From an uncultured Prevotellaceae bacterium (lineage in GTDB: Bacteria > Bacteroidota > Bacteroidia > Bacteroidales > Muribaculaceae), in the NCBI GenBank assembly GCA_900320245.1, contig ONRP01000026.1, positions 1 through 34,096 of the forward strand: a stretch of 34,096 nucleotides of DNA, in the 5' to 3' direction. Made by a program: the position numbers and the translations under genes. The notes beneath the pieces are model-generated. The model was not told the origin of the DNA, did no database searches, and saw only the letters and a program-made list of their open reading frames with translations. Positions 15,567-25,136 of the stretch are shown here, piece after piece (positions within the stretch are counted from its first letter, which is position 1; each line of letters begins with the position of its first letter).

Positions 15567-17744
15567 ATGGCGAAGAACAGCAAATTGGTTTCGGCATTGA
15601 AACAATACTTCGGTTTTGAGACCTTTAAGGGAAACCAGGAAGCAATCATCGAGAACCTGCTGGCCGAGCGTGACACTTTTGTGCTCATGCCCACCGGCGG
15701 CGGCAAGTCGTTGTGCTATCAGTTGCCCGCCAGGCTCATGGAAGGTACCGCAATTGTCATTTCACCCCTGATCGCATTGATGAAAAACCAGGTCGATGCC
15801 ATGCGCAGTTACAGCGAGGAAGACGGCATCGCCCACTTTATGAACTCGTCACTCACCAAGCAGGCCATCGAGGAGGTCAAGAACGACGTGCGCAGCGGGC
15901 GCACCAAACTGCTCTATGTAGCCCCCGAGTCGCTGACCAAGGAGGAGAACATCGCCTTCCTGCAGGACGTGCCCATCTCATTCTATGCTGTCGACGAGGC
16001 GCACTGTATCTCGGAGTGGGGACATGACTTCAGGCCCGAGTACCGCAACATCAGACCCATCATCAACCGCATCGGCGTCAGGCCCATCATCGCGCTGACA
16101 GCGACGGCGACGCCCAAGGTGCAGCACGATATCCAGAAGAACCTCGGGATGACCGACTCGTCGGTCTTCAAGTCCTCGTTCAACCGTCCCAACCTCTATT
16201 ATGAGGTGAGGCCCAAGAGCAAGGACGTGGATCGCGAGATCATCAAGTTCATCAAGGCCAATGAGGGCAAGTCGGGCATCATCTATTGCCTGAGCCGCAA
16301 GAAGGTGGAAGAACTTGCCGAGGTGCTCCGGCTCAACGACATCAAGGCCTTGCCCTACCATGCCGGCATGGAGAGCGCCGTGCGCAGCGCCAATCAGGAC
16401 GCCTTCCTCAGCGAGGACGTCGACGTGATTGTCGCCACCATCGCCTTCGGTATGGGCATCGACAAGCCCGACGTCAGATTCGTCATCCACTATGATATCC
16501 CCAAGAGCCTTGAGGGATATTATCAGGAGACGGGACGTGCAGGTCGCGACGGCGGCGAGGGCAAGTGCATCACCTTCTACTCGCGCAAGGACCTCGACAA
16601 ACTCGAGAAATTCATGCAGGGCAAGCCCATTGCCGAGCAGGAAATCGGCAAGCAACTGCTGCTCGAGACGCGGGACTATGCCGAGTCGTCGGTGTGCCGC
16701 AGGCGTTCGCTGCTCCACTACTTCGGTGAGTCCTACGACCAGGATAACTGTGGCAACTGCGACAACTGCCTCAAGCCCAAGAAGCGCGTCGAAGCCAGCG
16801 AGGAACTCAAGGCGGCCATCGAGACCATTCTCCTGCTGCGTGAGCGCTTCAAACCCGAGTACATCGCCCACTTCATGATGGGTGACGCCACCTCTGAAAT
16901 TCAGGGATACAAACACAACGAACTCGACATGTTCGGCTGTGCCGACGAGCGTGACGAGAAGTTCCTGCTTGCCGTCATCAGGCAGGGCGTCTTCTCGGAC
17001 TACCTCGCCAAGGATATCGAGAACTACGGCGTCATCAAGGTCACCAAGCAGGGTAAGGCCTTCCTCGACAGCCGCGAGAAGTTCTGGATTGTCGAGGATA
17101 ACGAGTACACCGAGATGCTCGACGAGGAGATGCGCGGCGGCGGCAGCGGTGCCGTCGATGCCGAGTTGTTCAGCATCCTCAAGGACCTGAGACGCAAAAT
17201 CGCCAAGCAGCACGGCTTGCCCACCTATGTCATCTTCCAGGAACCCTCGCTCGACGCGATGGCGACAACCTATCCCATTACCATCGAGGAACTGCAGAAC
17301 ATCCCCGGCGTGGGACCCGGTAAGGCCAAGCGCTATGGCAAGGAGTTCATCGAACTCATCAAGAAGTATGTCGACGAGAACGAGATAGAGCGTCCCGAGG
17401 ACATGCGTGTGCGCACCGTGGCCAACAAGAGTAAACTCAAAGTCGAAATCATCACCGCTATCGACCGTAAGGTGCCCCTCGACGCACTCGCCGAGAGCAA
17501 GGACCTTGAATTTGAAGAACTGCTCGACGAACTCGAAGCCATCGTCTACAGTGGCACCAAGATCAACGTGTCCTACTACATCGACGAGGCTATCGACACC
17601 GACATCGAGGAGGATATCTTCGAGTACTTCAAGGAGAGCGATACCGACGACATCGAGACGGCCATGCAGGAACTCGGCGATGACTACACCGAGGAGGAGA
17701 TACGCCTTGTTCGCATCAAGTTCCTCAGCGAGATGGGTAACTAA
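15567..17744 (+). CDS. recQ: RecQ family ATP-dependent DNA helicase
   Basis: A 725-residue RecQ helicase (3'-5' DNA unwinding in recombination and fork repair). Motif I is MPTGGGKSLCYQLPA near residue 35, followed by the DEAH box (AVDEAHCISEWGHDFRPEY) and motif VI QETGRAGRDG. The RecQ zinc site has four cysteines (C near 376, then CGNCDNC). An HRDC domain lies near residues 515-595, and an acidic helix-turn-helix-like extension ends the protein. The ATG at 15567 is preferred over the TTG two codons upstream. A TonB-like gene follows after 39 bases with no separate promoter seen. Confidence 0.95.
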   Translation: MAKNSKLVSALKQYFGFETFKGNQEAIIENLLAERDTFVLMPTGGGKSLCYQLPARLMEGTAIVISPLIALMKNQVDAMRSYSEEDGIAHFMNSSLTKQAIEEVKNDVRSGRTKLLYVAPESLTKEENIAFLQDVPISFYAVDEAHCISEWGHDFRPEYRNIRPIINRIGVRPIIALTATATPKVQHDIQKNLGMTDSSVFKSSFNRPNLYYEVRPKSKDVDREIIKFIKANEGKSGIIYCLSRKKVEELAEVLRLNDIKALPYHAGMESAVRSANQDAFLSEDVDVIVATIAFGMGIDKPDVRFVIHYDIPKSLEGYYQETGRAGRDGGEGKCITFYSRKDLDKLEKFMQGKPIAEQEIGKQLLLETRDYAESSVCRRRSLLHYFGESYDQDNCGNCDNCLKPKKRVEASEELKAAIETILLLRERFKPEYIAHFMMGDATSEIQGYKHNELDMFGCADERDEKFLLAVIRQGVFSDYLAKDIENYGVIKVTKQGKAFLDSREKFWIVEDNEYTEMLDEEMRGGGSGAVDAELFSILKDLRRKIAKQHGLPTYVIFQEPSLDAMATTYPITIEELQNIPGVGPGKAKRYGKEFIELIKKYVDENEIERPEDMRVRTVANKSKLKVEIITAIDRKVPLDALAESKDLEFEELLDELEAIVYSGTKINVSYYIDEAIDTDIEEDIFEYFKESDTDDIETAMQELGDDYTEEEIRLVRIKFLSEMGN

Positions 17745-17783
17745 TGCGAAATAACTGATTTTCAACACAATACATAACGCAAG

Positions 17784-18356
17784 ATGAAAAGGTTCTTATC
17801 ATTACTGCTGATGCTGACCTTGTTGGCTGGCATGGCTGCCATGGGGCAGACCAGGGCAAGGCACAAAACCTCAAAACAGTCCAAGGCCCGCACCGAGAGG
17901 CTTGACCAGAGGAAAGGCGCCAAAGTAGCCAAAGCCCCCGAGGCTGAGCGTGCCGACGTCCAGAAAACCGATGCCCCGATGCAACAGGTAATGGGTACCC
18001 TCACTGCCGATACCCCCAAGCCCAGAATCGATGGTGAAATCATCTATACCGAGGTCGACGAGATGCCCATGTTTCCTGGAGGCCTTGACGGACTGATGGA
18101 ATACCTGAGAACCAACATCGTCTATCCTCCTGTCCCTGCCGAGAATGGTGTCCAGGGTAAAGTCTTAGTCCAGTTTGTTGTCGAGAAGGACGGCAGCGTG
18201 GGGCAAGTCAAAATCCTCCGCTCGGTCGAGATCAACCTTGACTATGAGGCGATTCGCCTGTGTAAGAGCATGCCAAAGTTCGAACCGGGCAAGTTGGACG
18301 GAAAGCCTGTGCGCGTGTTGTACACGCTACCCATCAACTTCACATTGGAGGACTGA
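17784..18356 (+). CDS. TonB C-terminal domain protein
   Basis: A 190-residue envelope protein. Residues 1-22 form a signal peptide or signal anchor (MKRFLSLLLMLTLLAG..), followed by a basic low-complexity linker (about 23-60). A TonB C-terminal domain (about 95-188) carries the typical MFPGG..L..YL, VQFVVEKDGSVG and LPINF landmarks. TonB domains transmit ExbBD-derived force to outer-membrane receptors, but no exbB or exbD is present here, so its partner is unknown. It lies 39 bases after recQ and ahead of a strong terminator, so it is probably on the recQ transcript, though the functions look unrelated. Confidence 0.85.
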   Translation: MKRFLSLLLMLTLLAGMAAMGQTRARHKTSKQSKARTERLDQRKGAKVAKAPEAERADVQKTDAPMQQVMGTLTADTPKPRIDGEIIYTEVDEMPMFPGGLDGLMEYLRTNIVYPPVPAENGVQGKVLVQFVVEKDGSVGQVKILRSVEINLDYEAIRLCKSMPKFEPGKLDGKPVRVLYTLPINFTLED

Positions 18357-18429
18357 AAAACTCAATAAGAAGATACAAGGTCTCTGACCACCCGACACTT
18401 ATAGCGGTATATTGACTCCGTGTGTCAAC

Positions 18430-18464
18430 GAGAGGTGCCCTCAAAAGACACCTCTCACTTTTTT
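18430..18464 (+). terminator. Intrinsic terminator after the TonB-domain gene
   Basis: GAGAGGTG (18430-18437) pairs perfectly with CACCTCTC (18449-18456) across an 11-base loop, and TTTTTT follows at 18459-18464. Confidence 0.85.
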
Positions 18465-18526
18465 CATGTAAGCCTTGTGCTGGACCACTTTTCCTCTTGA
18501 AAAAGCCCTTTCACATAGCCGGTTCC

Positions 18527-18564
18527 AAAAAAAATGCGCACGGGATATAATTTTTCCCGTGCGC
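18527..18564 (-). terminator. Minus-strand-oriented terminator-like hairpin
   Basis: GCGCACGGGA (18536-18545) and TCCCGTGCGC (18555-18564) form a perfect 10-bp stem. The only T-run is on the minus strand (A-tract at 18527-18534), so the structure reads as an intrinsic terminator for minus-strand transcription even though genes on both sides are on the plus strand. A small dyad GTTAT..ATAAC sits just downstream. No TAnnTTTG promoter was found for the next gene. Confidence 0.5.
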
Positions 18565-18627
18565 GTGCGTTATGATATAGTATAACGGAATGAAAAAACT
18601 AAAAATATAGATCTCAAACCAACAAAG

Positions 18628-20550
18628 ATGAAAGCGAAATTTTGGATTTGCGCGTTGTTGGTAGGAACTGCGGTCCTCGCTTTAGCCAAGGAGGACCCTG
18701 TGCTTATGACCATCAACGGAAAAGACATCAAACTCTCGGAGTTTGAGTACCTCTACAACAAGAACACCCAGCAACAAGTCGAGAAGGAAACCCTCGAGCA
18801 GTATGTCGACCTCTTTGTGCTCTTCAAACTCAAGGTCGCTGATGCCGAGGCCGCCGGTATCGATACCACCGAAGCCTTCAAGAAGGAATTTGAGGTTTAT
18901 CAGCGCCAACTCATCGCCCCCTTCGCCTCTGAGGACACCACCTATCGCTGGAAATTCATCAACGAGGCCTACCAACGCTATCTCACGGTATATGATATCG
19001 ACCACATGATGCTCCCCTTGGGCGCCACTGTGCAGGATCAGCAGCGGGGCGTGATGCTGTTGGACAGCATCCGCAACTGCGTCCTGAATGGTGAATCCTG
19101 GGCCGAATTGGCTGGCCGTTTCTCGGTCGACCCCTATGTGTCACGCAACCAGGGTCACTTTGCCGGCGTCAGTTCGTGCTCGTTCCCCTATGACATCGAG
19201 AATGCAATCTACAGCACGCCTGTTGGCTCGGTGTCAAAGCCGTTCATCACTCCGTTCGGTATCCACATCGTGAGGGTTAATGAGATGCACCCCCGCAACG
19301 ATGTGCGTGCAAGCCACATCCTCAAGATATTCCCTCAAAATGCCACCGACGAGCAGAAGGCGGTGTGCAAGCATCAGATCGACTCCATTTATAATTTGTT
19401 GCTGCAGGGTGCCGATTTTGCAGAACTCGCCAAAACCGAGTCTCAAGACCCCGGCAGCGCGCAGAATGGTGGTGACCTGAGGTGGTTCAGACGTGGAATG
19501 ATGGTACAGCCCTTTGAGGACATTGCCTTCTCGCTGGCCGACGGCGCCATCAGCGAGCCTTTCGAGAGCCGATTCGGCTACCACATTATCAAGAAAGTGG
19601 CCCACGGCGCTCCCTCGTTTGCCGAGATTCGTCCCAGTCTCGAGATGGCTATCGACCGTGACGTCCGCAAGAACTTGATTAGGGAGCAACGCCTCGGTGA
19701 CCTCAAGACGAAGTTCAACTATCGCCTCAACCCCGAGGTCGACAAATTCCTGACGACGGCCTTGGCCGCAGGCTATGACTCGTCGTTTGTGGCAAAGAAC
19801 ATCATGGGCTCACAGATGACCCTGTTCACCTATGGCAACAACCAATCAAAGCCCTTGGCGGCCCTTATGCCAAAACTCAATCCCAAGGATAAAATCCTGG
19901 ATCCTGTCAAGGCTAAGGAATATGTGAATGCGATGATTGACGTTGTGGCCGACGAAGCCCTCGTCGAGTACAAGAATCTGGAATTGCTCAATACCAACGA
20001 CGAGTTGCGCAATCTGCTCAAAGAGTACCGTGACGGTATGATGCTGTTCGAGATCAGCAACCGCCGCGTGTGGAAGGCGGCCAACAATGATACCGTGGGC
20101 CTCGAACAGTACTTTGCCGCCCACCGCGACAAGTACATGAACATGTGGGACGAGCCCCACTTCAAGGGCATCATCCTCAGTGCCAAGAGCGACAGCATCC
20201 TTGACCTCGTCAAGGCCGACGTGCTCATGTTCCCCAGCGCATCGTTGCCCCAGGCCCTTCACGACAAGTATGGCTCCGACATCAACATGCAGAGCATGGT
20301 CGTTAAGCCTGGCGAGAATTCACTGGCCGATTATGTGGTCTTCAATATTGGAGATGCTCCCAAGCGCAACTATCCTGTCAGCATGATTCTCGAGGGCGGC
20401 ATCATTGATCAGCCTCAAGAGATGTCTGATGTGAGGGGCGCTGTCACCAGCGACTACCAGGATGTCCTCGAACAGCAGTGGAAAGAGGAACTCCTCAAGA
20501 AATATCCTGTCAAGATCAATAAGAAAGTGCTCAAGAAGGTGAAAAAGTAA
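18628..20550 (+). CDS. Periplasmic parvulin-type peptidylprolyl isomerase (two PPIase domains)
   Basis: A 640-residue secreted protein with a signal peptide (cleavage after LALA near residue 20), a SurA-like N-terminal helical region, and two consecutive parvulin domains. The first covers about 122-218 (DIDHMMLP to [13 protein letters not shown]), the second about 225-335 ([10 protein letters not shown] to FGYHIIKKV). A long helical C-terminal region follows. Parvulins of this type act on outer-membrane proteins crossing the periplasm. The C-terminus ends in KKVLKKVKK. It lies upstream of an M16 peptidase but is separated from it by a terminator and a promoter. Confidence 0.88.
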   Translation: MKAKFWICALLVGTAVLALAKEDPVLMTINGKDIKLSEFEYLYNKNTQQQVEKETLEQYVDLFVLFKLKVADAEAAGIDTTEAFKKEFEVYQRQLIAPFASEDTTYRWKFINEAYQRYLTVYDIDHMMLPLGATVQDQQRGVMLLDSIRNCVLNGESWAELAGRFSVDPYVSRNQGHFAGVSSCSFPYDIENAIYSTPVGSVSKPFITPFGIHIVRVNEMHPRNDVRASHILKIFPQNATDEQKAVCKHQIDSIYNLLLQGADFAELAKTESQDPGSAQNGGDLRWFRRGMMVQPFEDIAFSLADGAISEPFESRFGYHIIKKVAHGAPSFAEIRPSLEMAIDRDVRKNLIREQRLGDLKTKFNYRLNPEVDKFLTTALAAGYDSSFVAKNIMGSQMTLFTYGNNQSKPLAALMPKLNPKDKILDPVKAKEYVNAMIDVVADEALVEYKNLELLNTNDELRNLLKEYRDGMMLFEISNRRVWKAANNDTVGLEQYFAAHRDKYMNMWDEPHFKGIILSAKSDSILDLVKADVLMFPSASLPQALHDKYGSDINMQSMVVKPGENSLADYVVFNIGDAPKRNYPVSMILEGGIIDQPQEMSDVRGAVTSDYQDVLEQQWKEELLKKYPVKINKKVLKKVKK

Positions 20551-20576
20551 CCGCAGCACTTTTACCGGACAATATC

Positions 20577-20616
20577 GGGGGTTCATGGGCTATCGGCCTG
20601 TGAACCCTCGTTTTTT
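20577..20616 (+). terminator. Intrinsic terminator after the parvulin gene
   Basis: A 14-bp stem (20577-20590 with 20596-20609, with G-U pairs) and a five-base loop, followed by TTTTTT at 20611-20616. Confidence 0.8.
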
Positions 20617-20628
20617 GCACGTCAATCC

Positions 20629-20659
20629 TTTGTGAAAAGGGGTGATTTGGCTATTTTTG
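20629..20659 (+). promoter_or_regulatory. Promoter of the M16 peptidase gene
   Basis: TTTG (20629-20632), a 19-base spacer and TATTTTTG (20652-20659). The leader to the first ATG at 20676 would be only about 10 bases; in-frame ATGs at 20685 and 20688 would give a more usual length. Confidence 0.75.
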
Positions 20660-20675
20660 CACCATCAAAACCAAA

Positions 20676-23582
20676 ATGAATGTAATGATGAAAAGAAGTT
20701 TGCTTTCCGCGCTATTGTTCGTGTGTCTTTCGTTGGTCGCCGCCTCGCAGCCCCAGGAGGTGCAGGTGCAGCAGTTCGTGCTTGACAACGGCATGAGGGT
20801 ATGGCTCAATGTTGACCATAGCCAGCCCAAAGTCTTTGGCGCCGTGGTCGTCAACGCCGGTGCTGTCGATTGCCCCGACACGGGCATCGCCCACTATTTT
20901 GAGCACATCCTGTTCAAGGGTACCGACGAGTTGGGCACCGTGGATTATGCCGCCGAGCGCGTCTATCTGGACTCCATCTCGATGAAGTATGACGAGTTGG
21001 CGCGCACCGCCGATGACAAGCGCCGCAAGGCTATCCAGCACGACATCAACGAGTTGAACATCAAGGCTTCGCAGTATGCCATCCCCAACGAGTTCAACCG
21101 CCTGATTACCAAATACGGTGGCTCGGACTTGAATGCGGGCACTTCCTACGATTTCACCTATTACCACAACACCTTCGCGCCGCAGTTCATCGAGCAGTGG
21201 TGCGAACTCAACAGCCATCGCCTCATCCATCCCGTGTTCCGCTTGTTCCAGAGCGAGTTGGAGACGGTCTATGAGGAGAAGAACATGTACTCCGACAATC
21301 CTGCCGCGATGATGCTCGAGCAGATTTCCTCCAAGTTCCTTGATGGCACCCCCTATGCCTATCCTGTCATCGGCAGTACCGAGAACCTGAAGAATCCCAA
21401 ACTCTCGGACATGGAGGCTTTTTACAGGAAATACTATGTGGCCAGCAATATGGGACTCATCCTCGCGGGCGACATCGACCCCGAGACGCTGATGCCCCTG
21501 CTGCAGCGCACCTTCGGCCGGCTGGAGCGTGGCGTGAAGCCCGTGCGCGAGCAGATTGTGGCTCCCGCCATCGAGGGACAGCCCGTCGAGAAATTCCTCT
21601 TCCCCATGCCCATCATCGGCATGAGCGCGATGGTCTTCCGCGGCCCGACCGAGTTTGAGGCCGATGCGCCCGCCATGAAGGTGGCGCTGGCTTTGCTCAA
21701 CAACGACAACAAGACGGGTCTGCTCGACGAACTGACCAACAAGAACCGCGTCTACCTGGCGATGGCTCAGGATATGGGCCTGAACCAGACTTCGGCCCTT
21801 GCCATCATGGTGGTTCCCAAGATTCTGTGCAAGGTCAAGACGGCCGAGAACCTGTGTCTCGGGCAACTCGAGAAACTGAAAAACGGCGACTTCACCGACG
21901 AGCAGTTGACAGCCGTCAAGCGGATGATTGCCCGCGACAACGAGTTGGCCATGGAGAGTATCACCAAGCGTTCTGAACTGATGGTCGGCGCCATGTCGGC
22001 TGGCGTGACGTGGGACGAGTTCCTGCGCCTCAAGACGGGTGTCGCCGACGTTACGCGCGACGATGTCACCCGGGTGGCAAGCAAGTATTTCACCGACAAT
22101 TTCTACCGTTTCCACAAGAAGAACGGCCGCTATCCCGTCGAGCAGATCGAGAAGCCCGAGTACACGCCTGTCAGGCCGCAGCATGCTGCCGACAAGTCGG
22201 CCTTCGCCCAGCACCTTGAGCAACTGCCCGTGCACGATGTGGCCCCCAAGTTGCTCGACTTCGAGGCTGATGCCGACAAGGTGAAGATGCCCGGCGGCAA
22301 CATGCTTTATGCCGGCCCCAATCCGGTGAACGGCACCTTCAGCCTCGTGTTAAGTTTCCACAAGGGCACCAAGCAGGACAAACTGCTCGAGGCCGCTGAT
22401 TTTGTGGGCGAGTTGGGCACCGACTCGCTGGGTGTCAAGGCCTATGGCTCGGCCCTGCAGCAACTGGGCGCGAGCGTCGATATCCAAGCCTCGTCACAGT
22501 CGATGGAGATGGTTGTCAGGGGCGATGATGCCCAGTTGGAGCCCACGCTGCACCTGCTGGGACATTTCCTGAGCCACATGAAACCCGATGAGGAAAAATT
22601 TGACGATTTCAAGGATGCCGCAGGCCCCGAAGAGAAGTCGTTCTGGGAGGATAATACCGAGGTGTTCGGCGCCCTGGCCAATAAGGTCATCAAGGGGGGC
22701 CAGTCGCCTTATCTCACCCGCTTGACAAGCAAGGAACTGAAGCGCTACAAAGCCGCCGACGTGGTTGCCGCATTCCAGCGTCTGTACAACTGCCGTTGCG
22801 ACATCAGTTACAGTGGCAACGTGCAGCCGCAGCAGGTGGCCGACCTGATTGCCCGCCAATTGCCGCAACTGGTGGGCACCGAGGACAATCCCATGCAGGA
22901 AGACGTGCTCGAGACGCCGCAGGTGCCCATGGTCTATGTGTTCGATATGCCCAAGTCGCGGCAGACGCTGATAGGACTCTACAGGCCCCTCAATGACGTG
23001 AAGACCGACCGCGACAAGGCTTGCCTGGAGATGTGGGGCGAGTACTTCGGTGGTGGCATGTCGTCGGTGCTTTTCCAGGAGGTGAGGGAGTTCCGTTCGA
23101 TGGCCTATGCCTCACAGGGCGTCGCTTTCACACCCATGTTGGCCCATTCGGTCGACCCGAGCGGCTACCTGGCGATTGTAGCCACACAGGGCGACAAGTC
23201 GATGCAGGCCATCGCCCTGCTCGACTCGCTGGTCAACGATATGCCCGTCAATGCCGAGAATATCGACGTGGCGCGCCAGAGCCTGCTCAACGACATCAAC
23301 AACAGTTACCCGACCTTCCGCGGCAAGCCCCTCGTCATCTCTACGATGGAGCGCTGCGGCTACACCGCCGACCAGAACACCGCGATGGCCCAGCAGTTGC
23401 CCACAATCACCCAGGCCGACGTCGAGACCTTCTACCGTCAGCACATCCAGGGCCAGCCCTATCAACTCATGATTGTCGGCAACCTCAAGCGGCTCGACCT
23501 CAAGGCGCTGGCCCGCTACGGCACCGTCGTCAAGGTCAAGAAAGAAGACATCTACCGCACCAAGCCCGTCAAAACCAAATAA
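20676..23582 (+). CDS. M16 family zinc metallopeptidase (two-repeat, secreted)
   Basis: A 968-residue pitrilysin-type protease. A signal peptide covers residues 1-24 (MNVMMKRSLLSALLFVCL..AAS). The inverted zinc motif HxxEH is HYFEH at 73-77, and the third metal ligand is probably a Glu in ETVYEEKNMY near residue 205. A second, non-catalytic M16 repeat makes up the C-terminal half, as usual for clamshell-shaped family members that degrade peptides inside a closed chamber. The likely location is the periplasm. The start could be M1, M4 or M5. It is transcribed from its own promoter, with envelope-related neighbours. Confidence 0.9.
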   Translation: MNVMMKRSLLSALLFVCLSLVAASQPQEVQVQQFVLDNGMRVWLNVDHSQPKVFGAVVVNAGAVDCPDTGIAHYFEHILFKGTDELGTVDYAAERVYLDSISMKYDELARTADDKRRKAIQHDINELNIKASQYAIPNEFNRLITKYGGSDLNAGTSYDFTYYHNTFAPQFIEQWCELNSHRLIHPVFRLFQSELETVYEEKNMYSDNPAAMMLEQISSKFLDGTPYAYPVIGSTENLKNPKLSDMEAFYRKYYVASNMGLILAGDIDPETLMPLLQRTFGRLERGVKPVREQIVAPAIEGQPVEKFLFPMPIIGMSAMVFRGPTEFEADAPAMKVALALLNNDNKTGLLDELTNKNRVYLAMAQDMGLNQTSALAIMVVPKILCKVKTAENLCLGQLEKLKNGDFTDEQLTAVKRMIARDNELAMESITKRSELMVGAMSAGVTWDEFLRLKTGVADVTRDDVTRVASKYFTDNFYRFHKKNGRYPVEQIEKPEYTPVRPQHAADKSAFAQHLEQLPVHDVAPKLLDFEADADKVKMPGGNMLYAGPNPVNGTFSLVLSFHKGTKQDKLLEAADFVGELGTDSLGVKAYGSALQQLGASVDIQASSQSMEMVVRGDDAQLEPTLHLLGHFLSHMKPDEEKFDDFKDAAGPEEKSFWEDNTEVFGALANKVIKGGQSPYLTRLTSKELKRYKAADVVAAFQRLYNCRCDISYSGNVQPQQVADLIARQLPQLVGTEDNPMQEDVLETPQVPMVYVFDMPKSRQTLIGLYRPLNDVKTDRDKACLEMWGEYFGGGMSSVLFQEVREFRSMAYASQGVAFTPMLAHSVDPSGYLAIVATQGDKSMQAIALLDSLVNDMPVNAENIDVARQSLLNDINNSYPTFRGKPLVISTMERCGYTADQNTAMAQQLPTITQADVETFYRQHIQGQPYQLMIVGNLKRLDLKALARYGTVVKVKKEDIYRTKPVKTK

Positions 23583-23620
23583 CCCACCCGAAGGGTGAGG
23601 CTCTATTGCGGGAATTATGA

Positions 23621-23635
23621 CCGCCCTGCGGGCGG
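23621..23635 (+). other. GC-rich hairpin after the M16 gene
   Basis: CCGCCC (23621-23626) and GGGCGG (23630-23635) form a tight stem with a three-base loop. It could help end the M16 transcript, but no T-run follows. Confidence 0.35.
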
Positions 23636-23682
23636 GAAATTCTACTAATTAAAATATATATTCGAAATTATTTATGTTTTTT

Positions 23683-23721
23683 TTTGTTTGGCGCAAAAAT
23701 AGTAATATTTTTGCGCCAAAC
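23683..23721 (+). promoter_or_regulatory. Promoter embedded in a perfect 16-bp palindrome
   Basis: GTTTGGCGCAAAAAT (23686-23700) is the exact reverse complement of ATTTTTGCGCCAAAC (23707-23721). The central A/T pair makes a 16-bp stem around GTAA. The promoter elements lie inside it: TTTG at 23683-23686, a 19-base spacer, and TATTTTTG at 23706-23713. The palindrome therefore covers the promoter from the -33 box to about the start site, as expected for a dimeric repressor's operator. The leader before the ATG at 23741 is about 20 bases. Confidence 0.75.
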
Positions 23722-23740
23722 AACTATTTAATCTTTTACA

Positions 23741-24682
23741 ATGATGAAGAAGACATTACTATTTATGATGCTTGCTGTGCTAGGTTTTTCCTATGCTGTG
23801 GCACAGGAGAGTGGCCCATTGCCCATTGTTCGCGAAGGCGTGAAATGGGTAAACGAGAAGGTGATTGTCAATCATGGCGACACGACGAGGTATTACTATA
23901 ATTACGAGATATGTGGTGATGATAGTATTATGCCGTATAAAGAAGACTGGGGACCTTATAAGGCTTGTTATTATTTCACAGGCGAAAACCTTGATGTGAG
24001 CACAGACAGTTTAATAGCGAGCCTAAGAGGTGGAAAATTCTTCGCACACAGCAGTAGAAATAATGCTTATTGGAAAGTGAAGCTCCTTTTCCAGGTAGAT
24101 TATATGATGTTTTCTGAGCCGATGGGTGGCGAACTAATGTTATATGAATTCTATAATACCACTGTTGAGAACACAACAGATTGTATATTAGTGCACTATT
24201 ATCTTTTCTGTCAAGATTGTGATGGTAATCATGGAGTTTCCCCAAGAGATCCATACTTGACGTATGATAATTTCTATGAAGTTGACCCGGTTGAGGTTGA
24301 GGGCGTTTCCTGTCGCCGTTGGGTCATTATGGGTGATGAAGGCGAACCCTTGGCTTATATTGTCGAGGGCATAGGCTTTGACAGTTATGATATGGGTGAC
24401 CTGCTGACTCCGTTTACATGCCGCCCTGACCCCGAGGCAGACTATCAGGAATGGTGCGGCTTGAGTCATGTGGTGAAGGACGGCCAAATCATCTACAAGG
24501 GCATGCGCTATCGTGATGATGCAATGACTGCCATCGACGAGGTGGATGCCGACAAGGCGCGCCGCCCACTCGACCCGTGCTACTATGACCTCATGGGCCG
24601 CGCTGTGGGCTCCGAGGTACCGACTACTCCGGGCATCTACATCCACCAGGGCAAAAAAATTTGTGTAAGCCGAATGCCATGA
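23741..24682 (+). CDS. Unknown secreted protein with T9SS-like C-terminal segment
   Basis: A 313-residue protein not recognised beyond its ends. Residues 1-22 form a signal peptide (MMKKTLLFMMLAVLGFSYAVAQ). The body has many aromatic and acidic residues and several cysteines. The last 35 residues (YDLMGRAV.. to TPGIYIHQGKKICVS) resemble the end of type IX secretion sorting domains of Bacteroidetes, but are short, so export by that route is only possible. The first two thirds of the gene are clearly more AT-rich than the flanking genes, suggesting acquisition or relaxed selection. The start could be the second ATG at 23744. It has a palindromic promoter and a strong terminator, so it stands alone. 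Confidence 0.75.
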   Translation: MMKKTLLFMMLAVLGFSYAVAQESGPLPIVREGVKWVNEKVIVNHGDTTRYYYNYEICGDDSIMPYKEDWGPYKACYYFTGENLDVSTDSLIASLRGGKFFAHSSRNNAYWKVKLLFQVDYMMFSEPMGGELMLYEFYNTTVENTTDCILVHYYLFCQDCDGNHGVSPRDPYLTYDNFYEVDPVEVEGVSCRRWVIMGDEGEPLAYIVEGIGFDSYDMGDLLTPFTCRPDPEADYQEWCGLSHVVKDGQIIYKGMRYRDDAMTAIDEVDADKARRPLDPCYYDLMGRAVGSEVPTTPGIYIHQGKKICVSRMP

Positions 24683-24795
24683 CGCTTGCATCAATGGCTG
24701 AGGCGCCACCAAATTTATGAAAAATCGTCGTGAGATAAGAGTTTAAATTTTGCTCGCTTTTCTCGCAGTCTATAGGAGCCAGCGCTCTGTTGTTT

Positions 24796-24866
24796 AAAAG
24801 ACAACTATAAAAACACGAACAACAAATAAATAACAGTTGTTTTGAGTTGTTATAGTTGTCTTTTTT
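24796..24866 (+). terminator. Long terminator hairpin after the secreted protein gene
   Basis: AAAAGACAACTATAA (24796-24810) pairs perfectly with TTATAGTTGTCTTTT (24850-24864). A nested stem AACAAC (24818-24823) with GTTGTT (24836-24841) sits in the loop. A-tracts and T-tracts on the two sides would allow it to work in both directions. Confidence 0.75.
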
Positions 24867-24939
24867 ATTGACGGAAGCCCCAAATCCATTTAAATCGCCT
24901 AATCCGCCGACCAGAAAAAGGAGTGCGTCAGCCCTCTAA

Positions 24940-25136
24940 ACTGCGAGCGTAGCGAGCAGAAAAAGATAGATTTTTTTTGATTTCTCGCGAGCGGTGCGAG
25001 CGATCTCCAAAAAAACAGGAGCCTGGTATTGGCGGCAGGGGCGCATGTGGTTTTAACAAACATTTTGTCATTTGATTTTGCAAGGTCGCCATTTTTTGCG
25101 ACCTTGCCCTGCGGTGCTACGCATCCTCGGGCAAGG
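24940..25136. other. Gene-free spacer with GCGAGC repeats and overlapping hairpins
   Basis: The 24683-25252 spacer holds no credible gene. Besides the terminator it contains paired GCGAGC direct repeats (about 24941-24960 and 24986-25002). It also has two mutually exclusive stems: GCAAGGTCGC (25080-25089) with GCGACCTTGC (25098-25107), and CCTTGCCC (25102-25109) with GGGCAAGG (25129-25136). They lie upstream of the surA-like promoter, so they are not in that gene's leader unless a further promoter exists. Confidence 0.5.

Noticed and set aside
15978-17768. Long open frame on the minus strand opposite recQ (596 codons)
   Set aside because: Antisense shadow caused by codon bias; the plus strand encodes an unmistakable RecQ.
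25080-25136. Riboswitch or attenuator of the surA-like gene
   Set aside because: The structure lies upstream of the strong promoter at 25189-25220, so it is not in the leader; kept only as a low-interest finding.
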